DNA of 64,000 bases from contig CP050848.1 of assembly GCA_014873095.1 (NCBI GenBank), positions 806,001-870,000 of the forward strand, given 5' to 3'. The position numbers and the translations under genes were made by a program. This document shows, one piece after another, positions 52,678 to 61,307 of the stretch. Below the pieces are notes generated by a model. The model ran no database searches. It had not been told where the DNA came from and saw only the letters and a program-made list of their open reading frames with translations. Every line of letters starts with the position of its first letter. Position 1 is the first letter of the stretch. The DNA is from Planctomycetales bacterium ZRK34 (GTDB lineage Bacteria > Planctomycetota > Phycisphaerae > Phycisphaerales > Zrk34).

Positions 52678-54120
52678 TTAGAACAGCAACTGGAACTGCA
52701 GTCGCGCCACGAGCGTGTCTTCCTCGACGCCGTCGCCGCTGAAGCCGAGCCCGTCGCTGAAAGGCGAGTTGCCCCACGGGTTGCTGACGATCGAGTCTTC
52801 CAGGTCCATCACCCAGATCACATCGCCGGTGAACTTGGCGGCGTGGCCCTTGAAGTAGTAGTTGGCGCCGAAGGTGAGGAACATCGCTTTGTCGTCGAGG
52901 CCGTCGGTGTCGTTGTTGTCCGGGTCAAGCCATTCGTAGCGAACGAACGGCTGCAGCTTGTCCGGGATCAGGAACACGCCGGCCTGCACCATCGCGCCGT
53001 ACATGTCGCGATTGGCGACGTTGGTCAACACATCGTCGTCACCGGGATCGGGGGTGCCGTCGAGTTCGGTGTGCCCGCCCATGAAGGCCGCGGTGATGCT
53101 GAACGGCTTGACCTTGATCAGGCCGTCGACGGTCCATGCGAAGTAGTTAGCTTCGGACTCGGAGCTGTTGTCGGCGTTGTAGCCGTCGCCAACCTGGTAG
53201 AAGATCGCACCACCGAGTGAAGCGACCAGGTCTTCTTCCTTGCTCCAGGCGGTGAAGTCGCCGGTGGATTTCCAGCTACCGGCCAGCAGAATCTCACCAC
53301 GGGCCGCCACGCCGACTTCCGCCGCGTCGGAGCCGATGATGGTGAATTCCGAATCGGCGCCGTCGTTCAGCGACACCGAGCCGCGGAACATCTCGCCCTG
53401 GTAGTTGAGTTGAATCTGTTCCGAACGATCGATCGTGAAAAACTCGGTGACGATCGCGCGATCCACAGCCAACTGTTTACTCGAGCTGACCAGTTCCGTC
53501 CGCAGGAACGGCATCTTGAACTTGCCGAATTCGATGTCCCATCCGTCGGCGATTTCCGTGCCGATGATGGCGTCTTCCATCTCGACGAGGCCGTCGTCGC
53601 GTTTGCCGGCGAGGACGATCTCGTAGGTCCATTTGCGGCCGGCGTCGACATGGCCTTTGAACTTCAACTTGCTGCGGCGCACCTGGAAGCCGCCATCGTC
53701 ATCGTCGAAGTCTTCACTGTCCGGGCCGGCGGCGCTGCCGGTGCCGGCCGTGTCGAAGTTGTGAACGTAGCGCATCTGGATCTGACCACCGACGATCATC
53801 AGAAACGAACCATCCTCGCTGGCCAGGTAGAAATTTTTGCCGTTATGACCGGCGGTGACCCCGCCCTCGGCGAGGCTGGCCCGCGTGTCGGCGTCCGAAA
53901 GCACCTCGCGAATCAGCGTCTTGACTTCCTCGGCCCGCCGCTCGGTCAGCCATGACTCATCATCCTTGGCCCGCAACCGCGCGACCTCGGCCTTCAACGC
54001 CTTGATTTCCGATTGAACATCCATCGACGGCTCCGCCGCCGACACGGCGCTGAACGCGCCAACGCCCAGCAGCAACACACTGCTGAGCATGCCTCGATAC
54101 CATTGACTGGGGCGAATCAT
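52678..54120 (-). CDS. OprP-type beta-barrel porin with N-terminal coiled coil, paralog 1
   Basis: The protein has 480 aa, starting at ATG 54120 behind AAGGAGA. A signal peptide (1-~29) is followed by a coiled coil (~33-55), then the segment WLTERRAEEVKTLIREVL and D-A-D-T-R-A-S-L-A-E-G-G-V-T-A-G-H-N-G-K, and then an OprP/O-like 16-strand barrel (G-G-Q-I-Q-M-R-Y, F-Q-V-R-R-S-K-L, ending F-Q-L-L-F). The terminal Phe is as expected for an outer-membrane barrel. It is closely related to 57331-58770. The conserved N-terminal segment may tie the barrel to the wall or to partner proteins. Transported solute unknown. Confidence 0.9.
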   Translation of the reverse strand: MIRPSQWYRGMLSSVLLLGVGAFSAVSAAEPSMDVQSEIKALKAEVARLRAKDDESWLTERRAEEVKTLIREVLSDADTRASLAEGGVTAGHNGKNFYLASEDGSFLMIVGGQIQMRYVHNFDTAGTGSAAGPDSEDFDDDDGGFQVRRSKLKFKGHVDAGRKWTYEIVLAGKRDDGLVEMEDAIIGTEIADGWDIEFGKFKMPFLRTELVSSSKQLAVDRAIVTEFFTIDRSEQIQLNYQGEMFRGSVSLNDGADSEFTIIGSDAAEVGVAARGEILLAGSWKSTGDFTAWSKEEDLVASLGGAIFYQVGDGYNADNSSESEANYFAWTVDGLIKVKPFSITAAFMGGHTELDGTPDPGDDDVLTNVANRDMYGAMVQAGVFLIPDKLQPFVRYEWLDPDNNDTDGLDDKAMFLTFGANYYFKGHAAKFTGDVIWVMDLEDSIVSNPWGNSPFSDGLGFSGDGVEEDTLVARLQFQLLF

Positions 54121-54423
54121 GAGCGTCTCCTTATGCACGCGGTTGCCCAGTTCACAAGCCAAACATCTCTTACATGGCAAACAGATTGCTCACGCTTCGT
54201 TAACACGGGTTGAGCGTTTTATTAGAAAAGTGTGATTAATGTGAGACAGTTTAAGAATGTGGCATAAAATCGTGATTTTAAGCACCCCAACAGTTTAAAA
54301 ATTTCCCAGATGTACCCACGACCGGCCAGAAATATTAACAACAAATGAGGATTTAGTGTGCTCGCGGTCTGATCGGCCCCCGCGAAACAGCCAACGCACC
54401 AGAATGAGACGGACAAGCATCTG
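54121..54423. promoter_or_regulatory. AT-rich upstream region of porin 1 with a 16-bp palindrome
   Basis: This 303-bp gap is AT-rich compared with surroundings. TAAAATCGTGATTTTA (54265-54280) is a perfect-arm palindrome with a 2-nt centre, suitable as an operator. ACAGTTTAA occurs twice (54246-54254 and 54290-54298). No convincing -35/-10 pair was assigned, but it must hold the porin promoter. Confidence 0.55.
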
Positions 54424-54972
54424 TCAAGGAAGGCTTGGGTCAGCCGGTTCTTCGGGCGCGGCGTCAGGCGGATTGATCCGACTCAGGTCCACCAGCGGCC
54501 GATCCGTAGGCACCGGCGGCGGCGGAGGCAATTCGACGGTTTCGATCTGCGGAGGCTGCGCCGGCGCAGGATCGTGGGTCTGCTCCGCGAACTGCATCGC
54601 CAGTTTCACCACCACGACCAACACCACCACCGCCACCAGCGTGCAGACACCCGCCACCACCTTGAAGGTCAGGTCACGCATGGCCGGCCCCGGCACGCAG
54701 CCTCGGGTCAAGTCGAATCCACACTCGGCGCAGACCGACGTGCCCGCCAGCATGATCTCACCACATCCGGGGCACTTCGCCTTGACGTTCGTCACCCCGT
54801 CGGGCCCCGCCGTCGCGGTCTGCAACGGCAACAGCGCATCGGCGATTTCCTGCGGCACCGGCGCCAACCCGGCCATGACCTCGCCGCCGCAGGTCGGACA
54901 ACGAAATCGTCCGCCTTCATCGGTGACGCGAAGCCGACTCTGACAGTGTGTGCATGTAACCATCTGAGACAT
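54424..54972 (-). CDS. Double zinc-ribbon single-pass membrane protein
   Basis: The protein has 182 aa. An N-terminal zinc ribbon (C7-x2-C10...C25-x2-C28) is followed by a second one (C-P-G-C-G...C-A-E-C-G, ~68-86), then one membrane helix (~107-128) and a Pro-rich tail (E-L-P-P-P-P-P-V-P). The first ribbon matches that of the neighbouring cyclase-like protein (55106-56959). It lies between the two porins on the same strand. The ribbon/TM/Pro design suggests an inner-membrane protein whose tail spans the periplasm. Function unknown. Confidence 0.85.
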   Translation of the reverse strand: MSQMVTCTHCQSRLRVTDEGGRFRCPTCGGEVMAGLAPVPQEIADALLPLQTATAGPDGVTNVKAKCPGCGEIMLAGTSVCAECGFDLTRGCVPGPAMRDLTFKVVAGVCTLVAVVVLVVVVKLAMQFAEQTHDPAPAQPPQIETVELPPPPPVPTDRPLVDLSRINPPDAAPEEPADPSLP

Positions 54973-55105
54973 GACCGAACTCCGGAAGAATCTGACCGCG
55001 CCCCGGACTGCCCAAATACAAATCGTGGGGCTGCCTCATTATAGCTTGGCAACGCCGGGTAACTACCCAGTTCTGATTGTAATCAAAAGCTCACGGCTGA
55101 GTGGT

Positions 55106-56959
55106 CTAAGGGGCATTGGCCTGGCCATCGCCCACATTCGCCGGTTGGCCGTCATCCGCCGGCGGCGCTTCGGCCGGTGCTGAGATGTCCACGATCTCGC
55201 GTTCGTCGGTCGATTCGCCAGGCGAGTCGGCGTGTTCGAACTGCTTCTCGGTCGAGCGACTGAGAAACAGCAGCGTCCAGGCCGTGGCCACGGTCGAACC
55301 CCAGTGGCTTTGCCATGAACCGTCATTGCCCTGCTGGGCGACGATCCTTGCCGCCAGCGTTTCATACCAGTCGATGCCGGAGATCTTCTGCGTTTTGGTC
55401 AGTGTGCATACCCGCTCGAGGCTGTACAGGTAGTACGGATTCAAATCCTCGAATCCCTTGCGCTCGATCCATTGGAAGCCGCGCTCGATCGCTTTTTCGA
55501 TATCGGATTGCACCGCCGGCCCCTGCGCGTCTGCGGGCGTGGGGTCGGAACTCTCATAAGCGTCCTGCCGCTGGATGCGCTGGTTGTTGTGCATCATCAG
55601 GTAGCAGATCGACAGGCTGCCGAGGCCGGCGCAGGTCATCGACCGCGTCGGGCCTTTGGTCTGTTTGTAGGCCCACGAGCCGTCTTCGTTCTGAATCTGC
55701 ATCAGATATTTGGCTTGGATGCCCCACCATTCGCCGCCCAGTGCGACCTCGGCGCGATTCGCCGCCCACATGCCCAGCATGGCATATTGATACAGCGACA
55801 TGTCATGACCGCCGCGCCCGGCGCCGCCGCCGTAGGAGTACGAATGCTCCGACGACTGGTTGCGGTTAAGCCCGACGAGCAGTTGGCGCATGGCGAACTT
55901 CATCCGCAGTCGATCGCGGTTGGCTTCCTCTTTCGAGCGGCGGTACGAGCCCTCGGCCATCTGTCGAATGCGCACCTGTCGAAACTGATCCAGCGCCAGC
56001 ATCACCAGCGAGGCGTTGTAGGTGCCCTTGGACTCCATGGCCGGCCGATTCGACGCGTAGTACATCATCGGTTGGATCGTCATGGCGATCTCGGGCGTGT
56101 CCGGGTCGACACCGCTCTTGAGCAGGGCATACACGCACAAGGCGGTGTTGCCCATTTCATCGGTGAACTTACCCGAGTAGGTGCTGCCGCCGGCGTACTG
56201 TTTGATCAGGTACTGCTGACCCTTGTCGATCGCCTGATTGATCTGCGCCTGGAGTTTGGCGCGTTCGGCGGCAGTCAGCGGTTTGCGGGCCTTGGCGGGC
56301 GCCTGGGCCATCTGTTTCTTTGCCGCCTCGGCTGCTTCTTCCGCAGCTTTCATCTGTTCTTGTTTGAGACGTTCGGCCTCGGCGGCCTCGCGCGCCGCCT
56401 CACGCGCCGCCGCATCGGCCGCCTGCTGTTCACGTACACGCTGCGCCGCCGCTTCGAAGGTGTTGGCCGTCGACGTCGGGCCCATGTTCAACTTGACCAG
56501 CGGTTCGGCCTTGGCGACCGAAGCCTTGTCGACGGGTTGTTGCTTTTCGGGTGCAGGTTCGGGTTTCGGTTTCTGAGCTTGTGCCGCGGCGACCGGCTGA
56601 CGCACCGGTTCATCCGCCCCGCCGCTCATCATCATCACCAGGCCGATCACCAGCAGGACGGCCAGCACCCCGCCACCAATCGCGAGTTTCATCACGTTGT
56701 TTGAACCCGAAGTTTTAACCTGGGTCTCACCCGGCGGCGGCGCGGCTGAACCGGCGGCCGGCGGTAGATCCATCGCCGGCTGCGATGGCGGCGGAGCCAC
56801 CTCATCCATGAAGTCCAGCGTCGCAAGCTCGGGCTCAGGCTCCGCGGCCGCGGTGATTTCAATCACCCCGCCACAGCCCGGGCACTTGAATCGCCCCTTG
56901 GTCTCGGCTTTGACTTTCAACTGCTTGTGACAATGCTCGCACGTGATAATCCGTGACAT
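55106..56959 (-). CDS. Zinc-ribbon, membrane-anchored terpene-cyclase-like (alpha/alpha toroid) protein
   Basis: The protein has 617 aa. A zinc ribbon (C7, C10, C26, C29) is followed by a Pro/Ala linker, one membrane helix (~92-112) and a long Ala/Glu/Lys coiled coil (~170-230). Residues ~235-560 form an alpha/alpha toroid of the squalene-hopene-cyclase/prenyltransferase type: G-Q-Q-Y-L, Q-N-E-D-G-S-W-A-Y and G-N-D-G-S-W-Q-S-H-W-G are the Q-W-like motifs. The catalytic D-x-D-D of true cyclases is not seen, so it is more likely a binding protein of this fold than a cyclase. Such proteins recur in planctomycetes. Confidence 0.85.
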   Translation of the reverse strand: MSRIITCEHCHKQLKVKAETKGRFKCPGCGGVIEITAAAEPEPELATLDFMDEVAPPPSQPAMDLPPAAGSAAPPPGETQVKTSGSNNVMKLAIGGGVLAVLLVIGLVMMMSGGADEPVRQPVAAAQAQKPKPEPAPEKQQPVDKASVAKAEPLVKLNMGPTSTANTFEAAAQRVREQQAADAAAREAAREAAEAERLKQEQMKAAEEAAEAAKKQMAQAPAKARKPLTAAERAKLQAQINQAIDKGQQYLIKQYAGGSTYSGKFTDEMGNTALCVYALLKSGVDPDTPEIAMTIQPMMYYASNRPAMESKGTYNASLVMLALDQFRQVRIRQMAEGSYRRSKEEANRDRLRMKFAMRQLLVGLNRNQSSEHSYSYGGGAGRGGHDMSLYQYAMLGMWAANRAEVALGGEWWGIQAKYLMQIQNEDGSWAYKQTKGPTRSMTCAGLGSLSICYLMMHNNQRIQRQDAYESSDPTPADAQGPAVQSDIEKAIERGFQWIERKGFEDLNPYYLYSLERVCTLTKTQKISGIDWYETLAARIVAQQGNDGSWQSHWGSTVATAWTLLFLSRSTEKQFEHADSPGESTDEREIVDISAPAEAPPADDGQPANVGDGQANAP

Positions 56960-57105
56960 GACAGCCCCTTCCACAAGGTCTTACCGACTGCTGCACAAAC
57001 AACTGATTCAATACGCCCCGGGCCAGAGAACTGCTTATCACATCAGTATAACCACATTTGCCCGCAACGGGTCAACGAATCACCCGCCGGCGGAAGTTCC
57101 CCCAT

Positions 57106-57135
57106 GAAAAAGGCCGCGCCTCACGACGCGGCCTT
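57106..57135 (-). terminator. Terminator after porin 2
   Basis: AAGGCCGCG (57110-57118) pairs with CGCGGCCTT (57127-57135). On the minus strand TTT follows. A palindromic element (57155-57306) stands between it and the porin 2 stop codon. Confidence 0.8.
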
Positions 57136-57154
57136 CACTGAAAAACAACTGATA

Positions 57155-57306
57155 CCCAACACGGAAAAGATTCAGGCGTCAGAAGGTGATCGACTGCGAA
57201 CCTGTGGCACAGCCGCCCTCGGCTGTGCGGGCGACGAATACGGCACAGCCGAGGGCGGCTGTGCCACAATGCCGCGTTCGGGCTTTACACAAAGGACCGA
57301 GTATTT
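57155..57306. repeat. GTGGCACAGCC nested palindromic element, copy 2
   Basis: The core inverted repeat (57204-57227 and 57244-57267) is identical in its 24-bp arms to copy 1 (25881-25944) and also has a 16-nt spacer. The flanks, read in reverse, align with those of copy 1 (for example CTGACGCCTGAATCTTTT against CCTGACGCCCGAGTCTTT), so this is the same element in the opposite orientation. Confidence 0.9.
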
Positions 57307-57330
57307 TCTGCGATTGGGATGATCCGTGAC

Positions 57331-58770
57331 TTAGAACAGCACCTGCATCTGGGCCCGCACGGCGATCTGACCGTCGTTGTTGGCGTTGGATGTGACGGTG
57401 CCGCCGCCGCTTTCGCCGCGACGCAGACCGTCCGGGGCCCACACGACGTCGACCGTCAGCTTGGCGTCGTGGCGATGGAAATACCAGTTGCCGCCGACGG
57501 TGAAGACCTTCACATCGTCGACCAGCCCCGTCGGCAGCAGGTTCACACCCGGGTCGCCGACGATTTCGTTGACGTGATCATGGTCGATCCACTCGAAGCG
57601 GCCGAACACATCGAACTTGTCCGGGATGATGAAGACCGCGGCCATGAGTTCCGTGCCGAACTGATCCACGGAGGATTTACCCGCCACATTGTCGACGCCT
57701 TGCACGTGACGCCCCACCACCGAGGCGTACAGTGAAAACGGGTGAACTTCCAGCGAGGCGTCGGCCGTCCAACCGAGCAGGCTCGTGTAGTTCTGCGTCG
57801 AGTCGGCGCCGCCTTCGCCGAGTTCGTAGTCGATCGCGGCGCCGAAGAGCAGACCCGCGGGGTCATCCGACCACGCCACGAAATCCTTAAACTGCGCCCA
57901 CTTGCCGAAGGGCATGAACTCCACGCGACCGGCCAGGCCGACGTCTGTGCTGTCGGCGCTCCAGTCGACGTTGGCGCCTTCGCGGCCGTCGTGCACCATC
58001 GCCTTCCACCCGAAGTGATCGTACGTTCCTTCGACCATCACGCCCTGCGAGTAATCAGCGGTGAAAAATTCGTTGTAGTTGGCGCGTTCGACGGCCATCT
58101 GGAAGCGCGAGCTGATCTGCTCTTCGTGCATAAAGGGCACCTTGGTCTGCCCGGCCCGAATCGAGAAATGCTCGTCGAAGTCATACGACAGGTAAGCGTC
58201 CCAGATCTGGAAGTTGCCGGTCGAGCGACTGAAACCGCCCCACACCGCATACTTCAACTTCGGATCGCCGATGTGACCGATGAAATGCAGCCACACGCGA
58301 CGAAGCTGGAAGCCGGATTCGTTTTCGTCGGCTTCGGCGGCGGGAGAAGTCCCGGCGCCGGGCGCATCGGTGTAGATGTAGCGAATCTGAAAGCGCCCGC
58401 CGATCTTCATCAGGTAGTTGCCGTCTTCACTGGCCAAGTAGAACGTTTTGCCGTTGTGCCCGGCGGTCATGCCGCCGTCGGCAAGGCTCGCCCGCGTGTC
58501 GGCATCCGAAAGCACCTCGCGGATCAGGGCTTTGACTTCTTCAGCGCGGCGTTCGGTGAGCCAGGTTTCCTCGTTGGTCGCCCGCAGCGTGGCGACTTCC
58601 TGTTCCAGCGGGCGCAGGCGCTGAACCTCATGCTGCAGTTGCTCGATCTGGCGCTGCATCTGCTGGAGGTCCGGCTGGGGGGTCTGCTGGGCCTCGGCCG
58701 CCGTGTTCAGCAGCCCGATCAGTCCAAAAACCAGCAGTATCAAACTCATGGCATATCGCGAAAACATCAC
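57331..58770 (-). CDS. OprP-type beta-barrel porin with N-terminal coiled coil, paralog 2
   Basis: The protein has 479 aa. A signal peptide (1-~27) precedes a longer Gln-rich coiled coil (~30-65) and the segment WLTERRAEEVKALIREVL, D-A-D-T-R-A-S-L-A-D-G-G, G-H-N-G-K. The barrel continues with G-G-R-F-Q-I-R-Y, F-Q-L-R-R-V-W-L and ends V-Q-M-Q-V-L-F. It shares about 50 near-identical N-terminal residues with porin 1 (52678-54120), while the barrels are less alike. It is on the same strand as the zinc-ribbon genes that follow. Solute unknown; phosphate or other anions are possible from the family. Confidence 0.9.
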   Translation of the reverse strand: MMFSRYAMSLILLVFGLIGLLNTAAEAQQTPQPDLQQMQRQIEQLQHEVQRLRPLEQEVATLRATNEETWLTERRAEEVKALIREVLSDADTRASLADGGMTAGHNGKTFYLASEDGNYLMKIGGRFQIRYIYTDAPGAGTSPAAEADENESGFQLRRVWLHFIGHIGDPKLKYAVWGGFSRSTGNFQIWDAYLSYDFDEHFSIRAGQTKVPFMHEEQISSRFQMAVERANYNEFFTADYSQGVMVEGTYDHFGWKAMVHDGREGANVDWSADSTDVGLAGRVEFMPFGKWAQFKDFVAWSDDPAGLLFGAAIDYELGEGGADSTQNYTSLLGWTADASLEVHPFSLYASVVGRHVQGVDNVAGKSSVDQFGTELMAAVFIIPDKFDVFGRFEWIDHDHVNEIVGDPGVNLLPTGLVDDVKVFTVGGNWYFHRHDAKLTVDVVWAPDGLRRGESGGGTVTSNANNDGQIAVRAQMQVLF

Positions 58771-58894
58771 TAAGTCCTTCTAGCAAAAAAGATAGCCGCC
58801 CCTTACGGGGCGAGGTCCAATCCATTAATGACTATAAGGATGATCGCGATTTCGACCGGATCAGTAAATAGGTGATTATCGCAATCAAGCGCCG

Positions 58895-60301
58895 TCAAAG
58901 CACCGTGCGTTGCCCCGGATCAATCCGTTGGGGTAGACCCTCGGCCTGCTGCAGGTCTTCGGGGGCGATCGCCGTCAGCGGGCTGAGTTCGATCACGGCG
59001 TCGTCGGCGACCTCCACGCCCGTGGTCCGCAGCCAGCGCGCCGCGCGCTGCGACTGAAGCTGGCGACTGGTCACCGCCGAGTCCACACCCTCGGCATTCT
59101 TGATCGGTCCGAATTCGTTCTCGCGGATCGTTTCCAGCACGATGCTCATCTGGCACAGCGGCAATGCATCAAACACGAACGTCTCCAGCTTCACCGCGTT
59201 GGGCTCGGTCGGCTCAACCAACTCGCCTGTCGCCAGATCCACATGCGGAACCTTCTTGATCGCGCGGTGGTATGGCAGCGCGAAGCGACCCGAGTTCAAC
59301 TGCTTGACGAAGTTGACACCGATGATGTGAATCGCGATCGACCCGGCGATGAACATCGGCTTGCCGTCGGCATCGAGCTTCTGCTCCAGTTCCTTGGGCA
59401 GGTCGGAGTATTCGATCACCATGATGCGACCGTCGGACAGGGTGAAGTTGCCGACCTTCTCATCGGGCGCGACCTTGACGACCATCTTGCTGGACATCTG
59501 CGCGCCGTCGATGGCGTGCATACCAATGAACAGCGGATCGGTGATGTTGATCAGTGGGTTATCGACCTGGAAGTAGCTGATCTGTTCGATGCCGCGCTGT
59601 TCCATGTCAGCAATCGCACCGCTGACATGCAGCGCGCGCAGCGAGCCGCCGTGTCCGTCCGGGTTCGTCGCCATCTGGCCGGGGCTCGCCAGCAGCGCCT
59701 TGCCCTCGGTGGAGAACGACGGAATCGTGCCCTGCTGAAAGAACATGACGTCTTTGGGGTTGAGCCCGAAGTAGTTGTGTTCCTTGAAGAACGCGCGGGT
59801 CGGCTCATCGTTGATCGGGCTGGTCATGATGTACCACGGGATGATCGAGCCGTACTTGCGCTGCGCCTTGATGATGGTTTCGGCGAAGACCTGAAACAGC
59901 GGCTTGCGCTGAATCGGCGTGGCGGGGTAGGTGCCTTTGGGCCCGTCCCAACCGAGGCGTGTGCCCTGACCGCCGGCGACGACGAAAGCGGCGACCTTGC
60001 CGGCCCGCAGCAGTTCCTCGCCATGCTTGACCGCCAGGTCGTACTTCTTGGTCAGTTGCTCCGGGGCGGCGGCCGGGTAATACGGAGCCGGCTCGATCGA
60101 TTCGGGCAGACCGATCTCCGGCGACTGCTTCACGTGCGACTCGATCAGCTCGGCGAGCTGGGGCCAGTCCTGCTGCTCAAGTTGATCCAGCAGCTGGGTT
60201 TGCGCCGCGGGGTCCAGTTGATCGTAAAAATGCAGCAGATGCTCCTGCCCGACCTGTGTAAGGGTTGACAGAACCTGCTGATAGCGTGCCGAATCGGTCA
60301 T
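58895..60301 (-). CDS. UDP-N-acetylglucosamine/UDP-sugar pyrophosphorylase, eukaryote-like (UAP type)
   Basis: The protein has 468 aa, starting at ATG 60301 behind AGGAGA; the longer frame lacks support. It shows V-V-A-G-G-Q-G-T-R-L-G-W-D-G-P-K-G (~107-123), the nucleotide-binding signature of the UAP1/UDPGP type, and N-P-D-G-H-G-G-S-L-R-A-L for the sugar site. Later Q-V-D-N-P-L-I completes the core. It makes UDP-GlcNAc, UDP-Glc or a related sugar nucleotide; the exact sugar is not resolved. It is last in a same-strand run with an SGNH protein and an MFS carrier, each ~66 bp apart. Confidence 0.92.
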   Translation of the reverse strand: MTDSARYQQVLSTLTQVGQEHLLHFYDQLDPAAQTQLLDQLEQQDWPQLAELIESHVKQSPEIGLPESIEPAPYYPAAAPEQLTKKYDLAVKHGEELLRAGKVAAFVVAGGQGTRLGWDGPKGTYPATPIQRKPLFQVFAETIIKAQRKYGSIIPWYIMTSPINDEPTRAFFKEHNYFGLNPKDVMFFQQGTIPSFSTEGKALLASPGQMATNPDGHGGSLRALHVSGAIADMEQRGIEQISYFQVDNPLINITDPLFIGMHAIDGAQMSSKMVVKVAPDEKVGNFTLSDGRIMVIEYSDLPKELEQKLDADGKPMFIAGSIAIHIIGVNFVKQLNSGRFALPYHRAIKKVPHVDLATGELVEPTEPNAVKLETFVFDALPLCQMSIVLETIRENEFGPIKNAEGVDSAVTSRQLQSQRAARWLRTTGVEVADDAVIELSPLTAIAPEDLQQAEGLPQRIDPGQRTVL

Positions 60302-60367
60302 CGTCGCGTCTCCTGGGTGAGTGGTCAGTGAACGCGACCCGGCCGAAAAAGTCAAGTTTCGATTTTG

Positions 60368-61240
60368 TCACGAAGTCGGCTTGACGCCGGTCTGTTCGTG
60401 CATGTCTGTGACGACTTTCCAGACGGCGTCTTCGATCGCCTGGTAGAGCGCCTCGTTGAACTGCTGGGGGCCGCCGTACTGCTTCGGCGGGCAGACGAGC
60501 CCGGCCGGATTCTGATTGAACAACACGGTGTATGTCGTGACGCCGGCGGCGAAGCGACCGACGCCGTTGAGGTGCACTATGTCGCGATACAGATCTTTCA
60601 CCTCGGTATAGCCTTCGATCTTACCGTCGCGAATGCGCTGATCGAGTTCGGCGATGACTGCTCCGGTGGGAATGACCCGCACGGTCGCTTTCGTCTTCGC
60701 TGTCACGCGGTGATACAGGTGGTCGAAGTACGCCTTGGTCTGAATCGTTTTGGTGTCATCGGCATCGGGTGTATCGCGATGCCATACCTCCTGGTAATCG
60801 CCACGATCCTCGCGGGGCCACGGCGCGTAGATGTAAAACACCGTGTTCTTGTTGCGGCCCTTGGACTGGGTGAGCTCGATGAAATCGAGAATGCGGGCGG
60901 TGTCGGTGGCGAGCGTGGACTCTTTACCGGGATGCGACTGCATCGTCACCGCGTCCCAGTCATGATCCGGCAGCGCCTGCCCGAAAGTGCCGAACGGTTC
61001 GACGACCTTGACGCAGACTTCATCCGGGTGGGTCCATATTCGCTGCAGCGATTTGCCGCAGTTGATGTGATACGCCTCGAGATGTTTGATCCCGCGCTGG
61101 GCGGCGAGGTCCGGGATGGCTTTGGGCTGCGAATCCCACGTCAGACTGTTGCCGATGCGGTAGGTCCGCTGCACATCCTGGGCGCAGAGCGTAGCGGCGC
61201 ATGACAAAGCGATCACACAGGCGACGAGCAGACGATGCAT
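60368..61240 (-). CDS. SGNH-type hydrolase-like exported protein
   Basis: The protein has 290 aa with a signal peptide (1-20). Block I is G-N-S-L-T-W-D (~29-35), with the candidate nucleophile Ser 31, and the last block holds D-I-V-H-L-N (~228-233), giving the Asp-x-x-His pair. This fits DUF4886/SGNH esterase-like proteins that may deacetylate glycans. The middle blocks (Gly and Asn) are less clear. The order MFS carrier, this gene, UAP enzyme suggests a shared sugar-related role, which is inference. Confidence 0.78.
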   Translation of the reverse strand: MHRLLVACVIALSCAATLCAQDVQRTYRIGNSLTWDSQPKAIPDLAAQRGIKHLEAYHINCGKSLQRIWTHPDEVCVKVVEPFGTFGQALPDHDWDAVTMQSHPGKESTLATDTARILDFIELTQSKGRNKNTVFYIYAPWPREDRGDYQEVWHRDTPDADDTKTIQTKAYFDHLYHRVTAKTKATVRVIPTGAVIAELDQRIRDGKIEGYTEVKDLYRDIVHLNGVGRFAAGVTTYTVLFNQNPAGLVCPPKQYGGPQQFNEALYQAIEDAVWKVVTDMHEQTGVKPTS

Positions 61241-61307
61241 CAGTAAGTCTCCGAATCAAGGGAACTGGCGGTTCTGTCACAACGTCCGCGGGGCGAAGGA
61301 TAATGCG

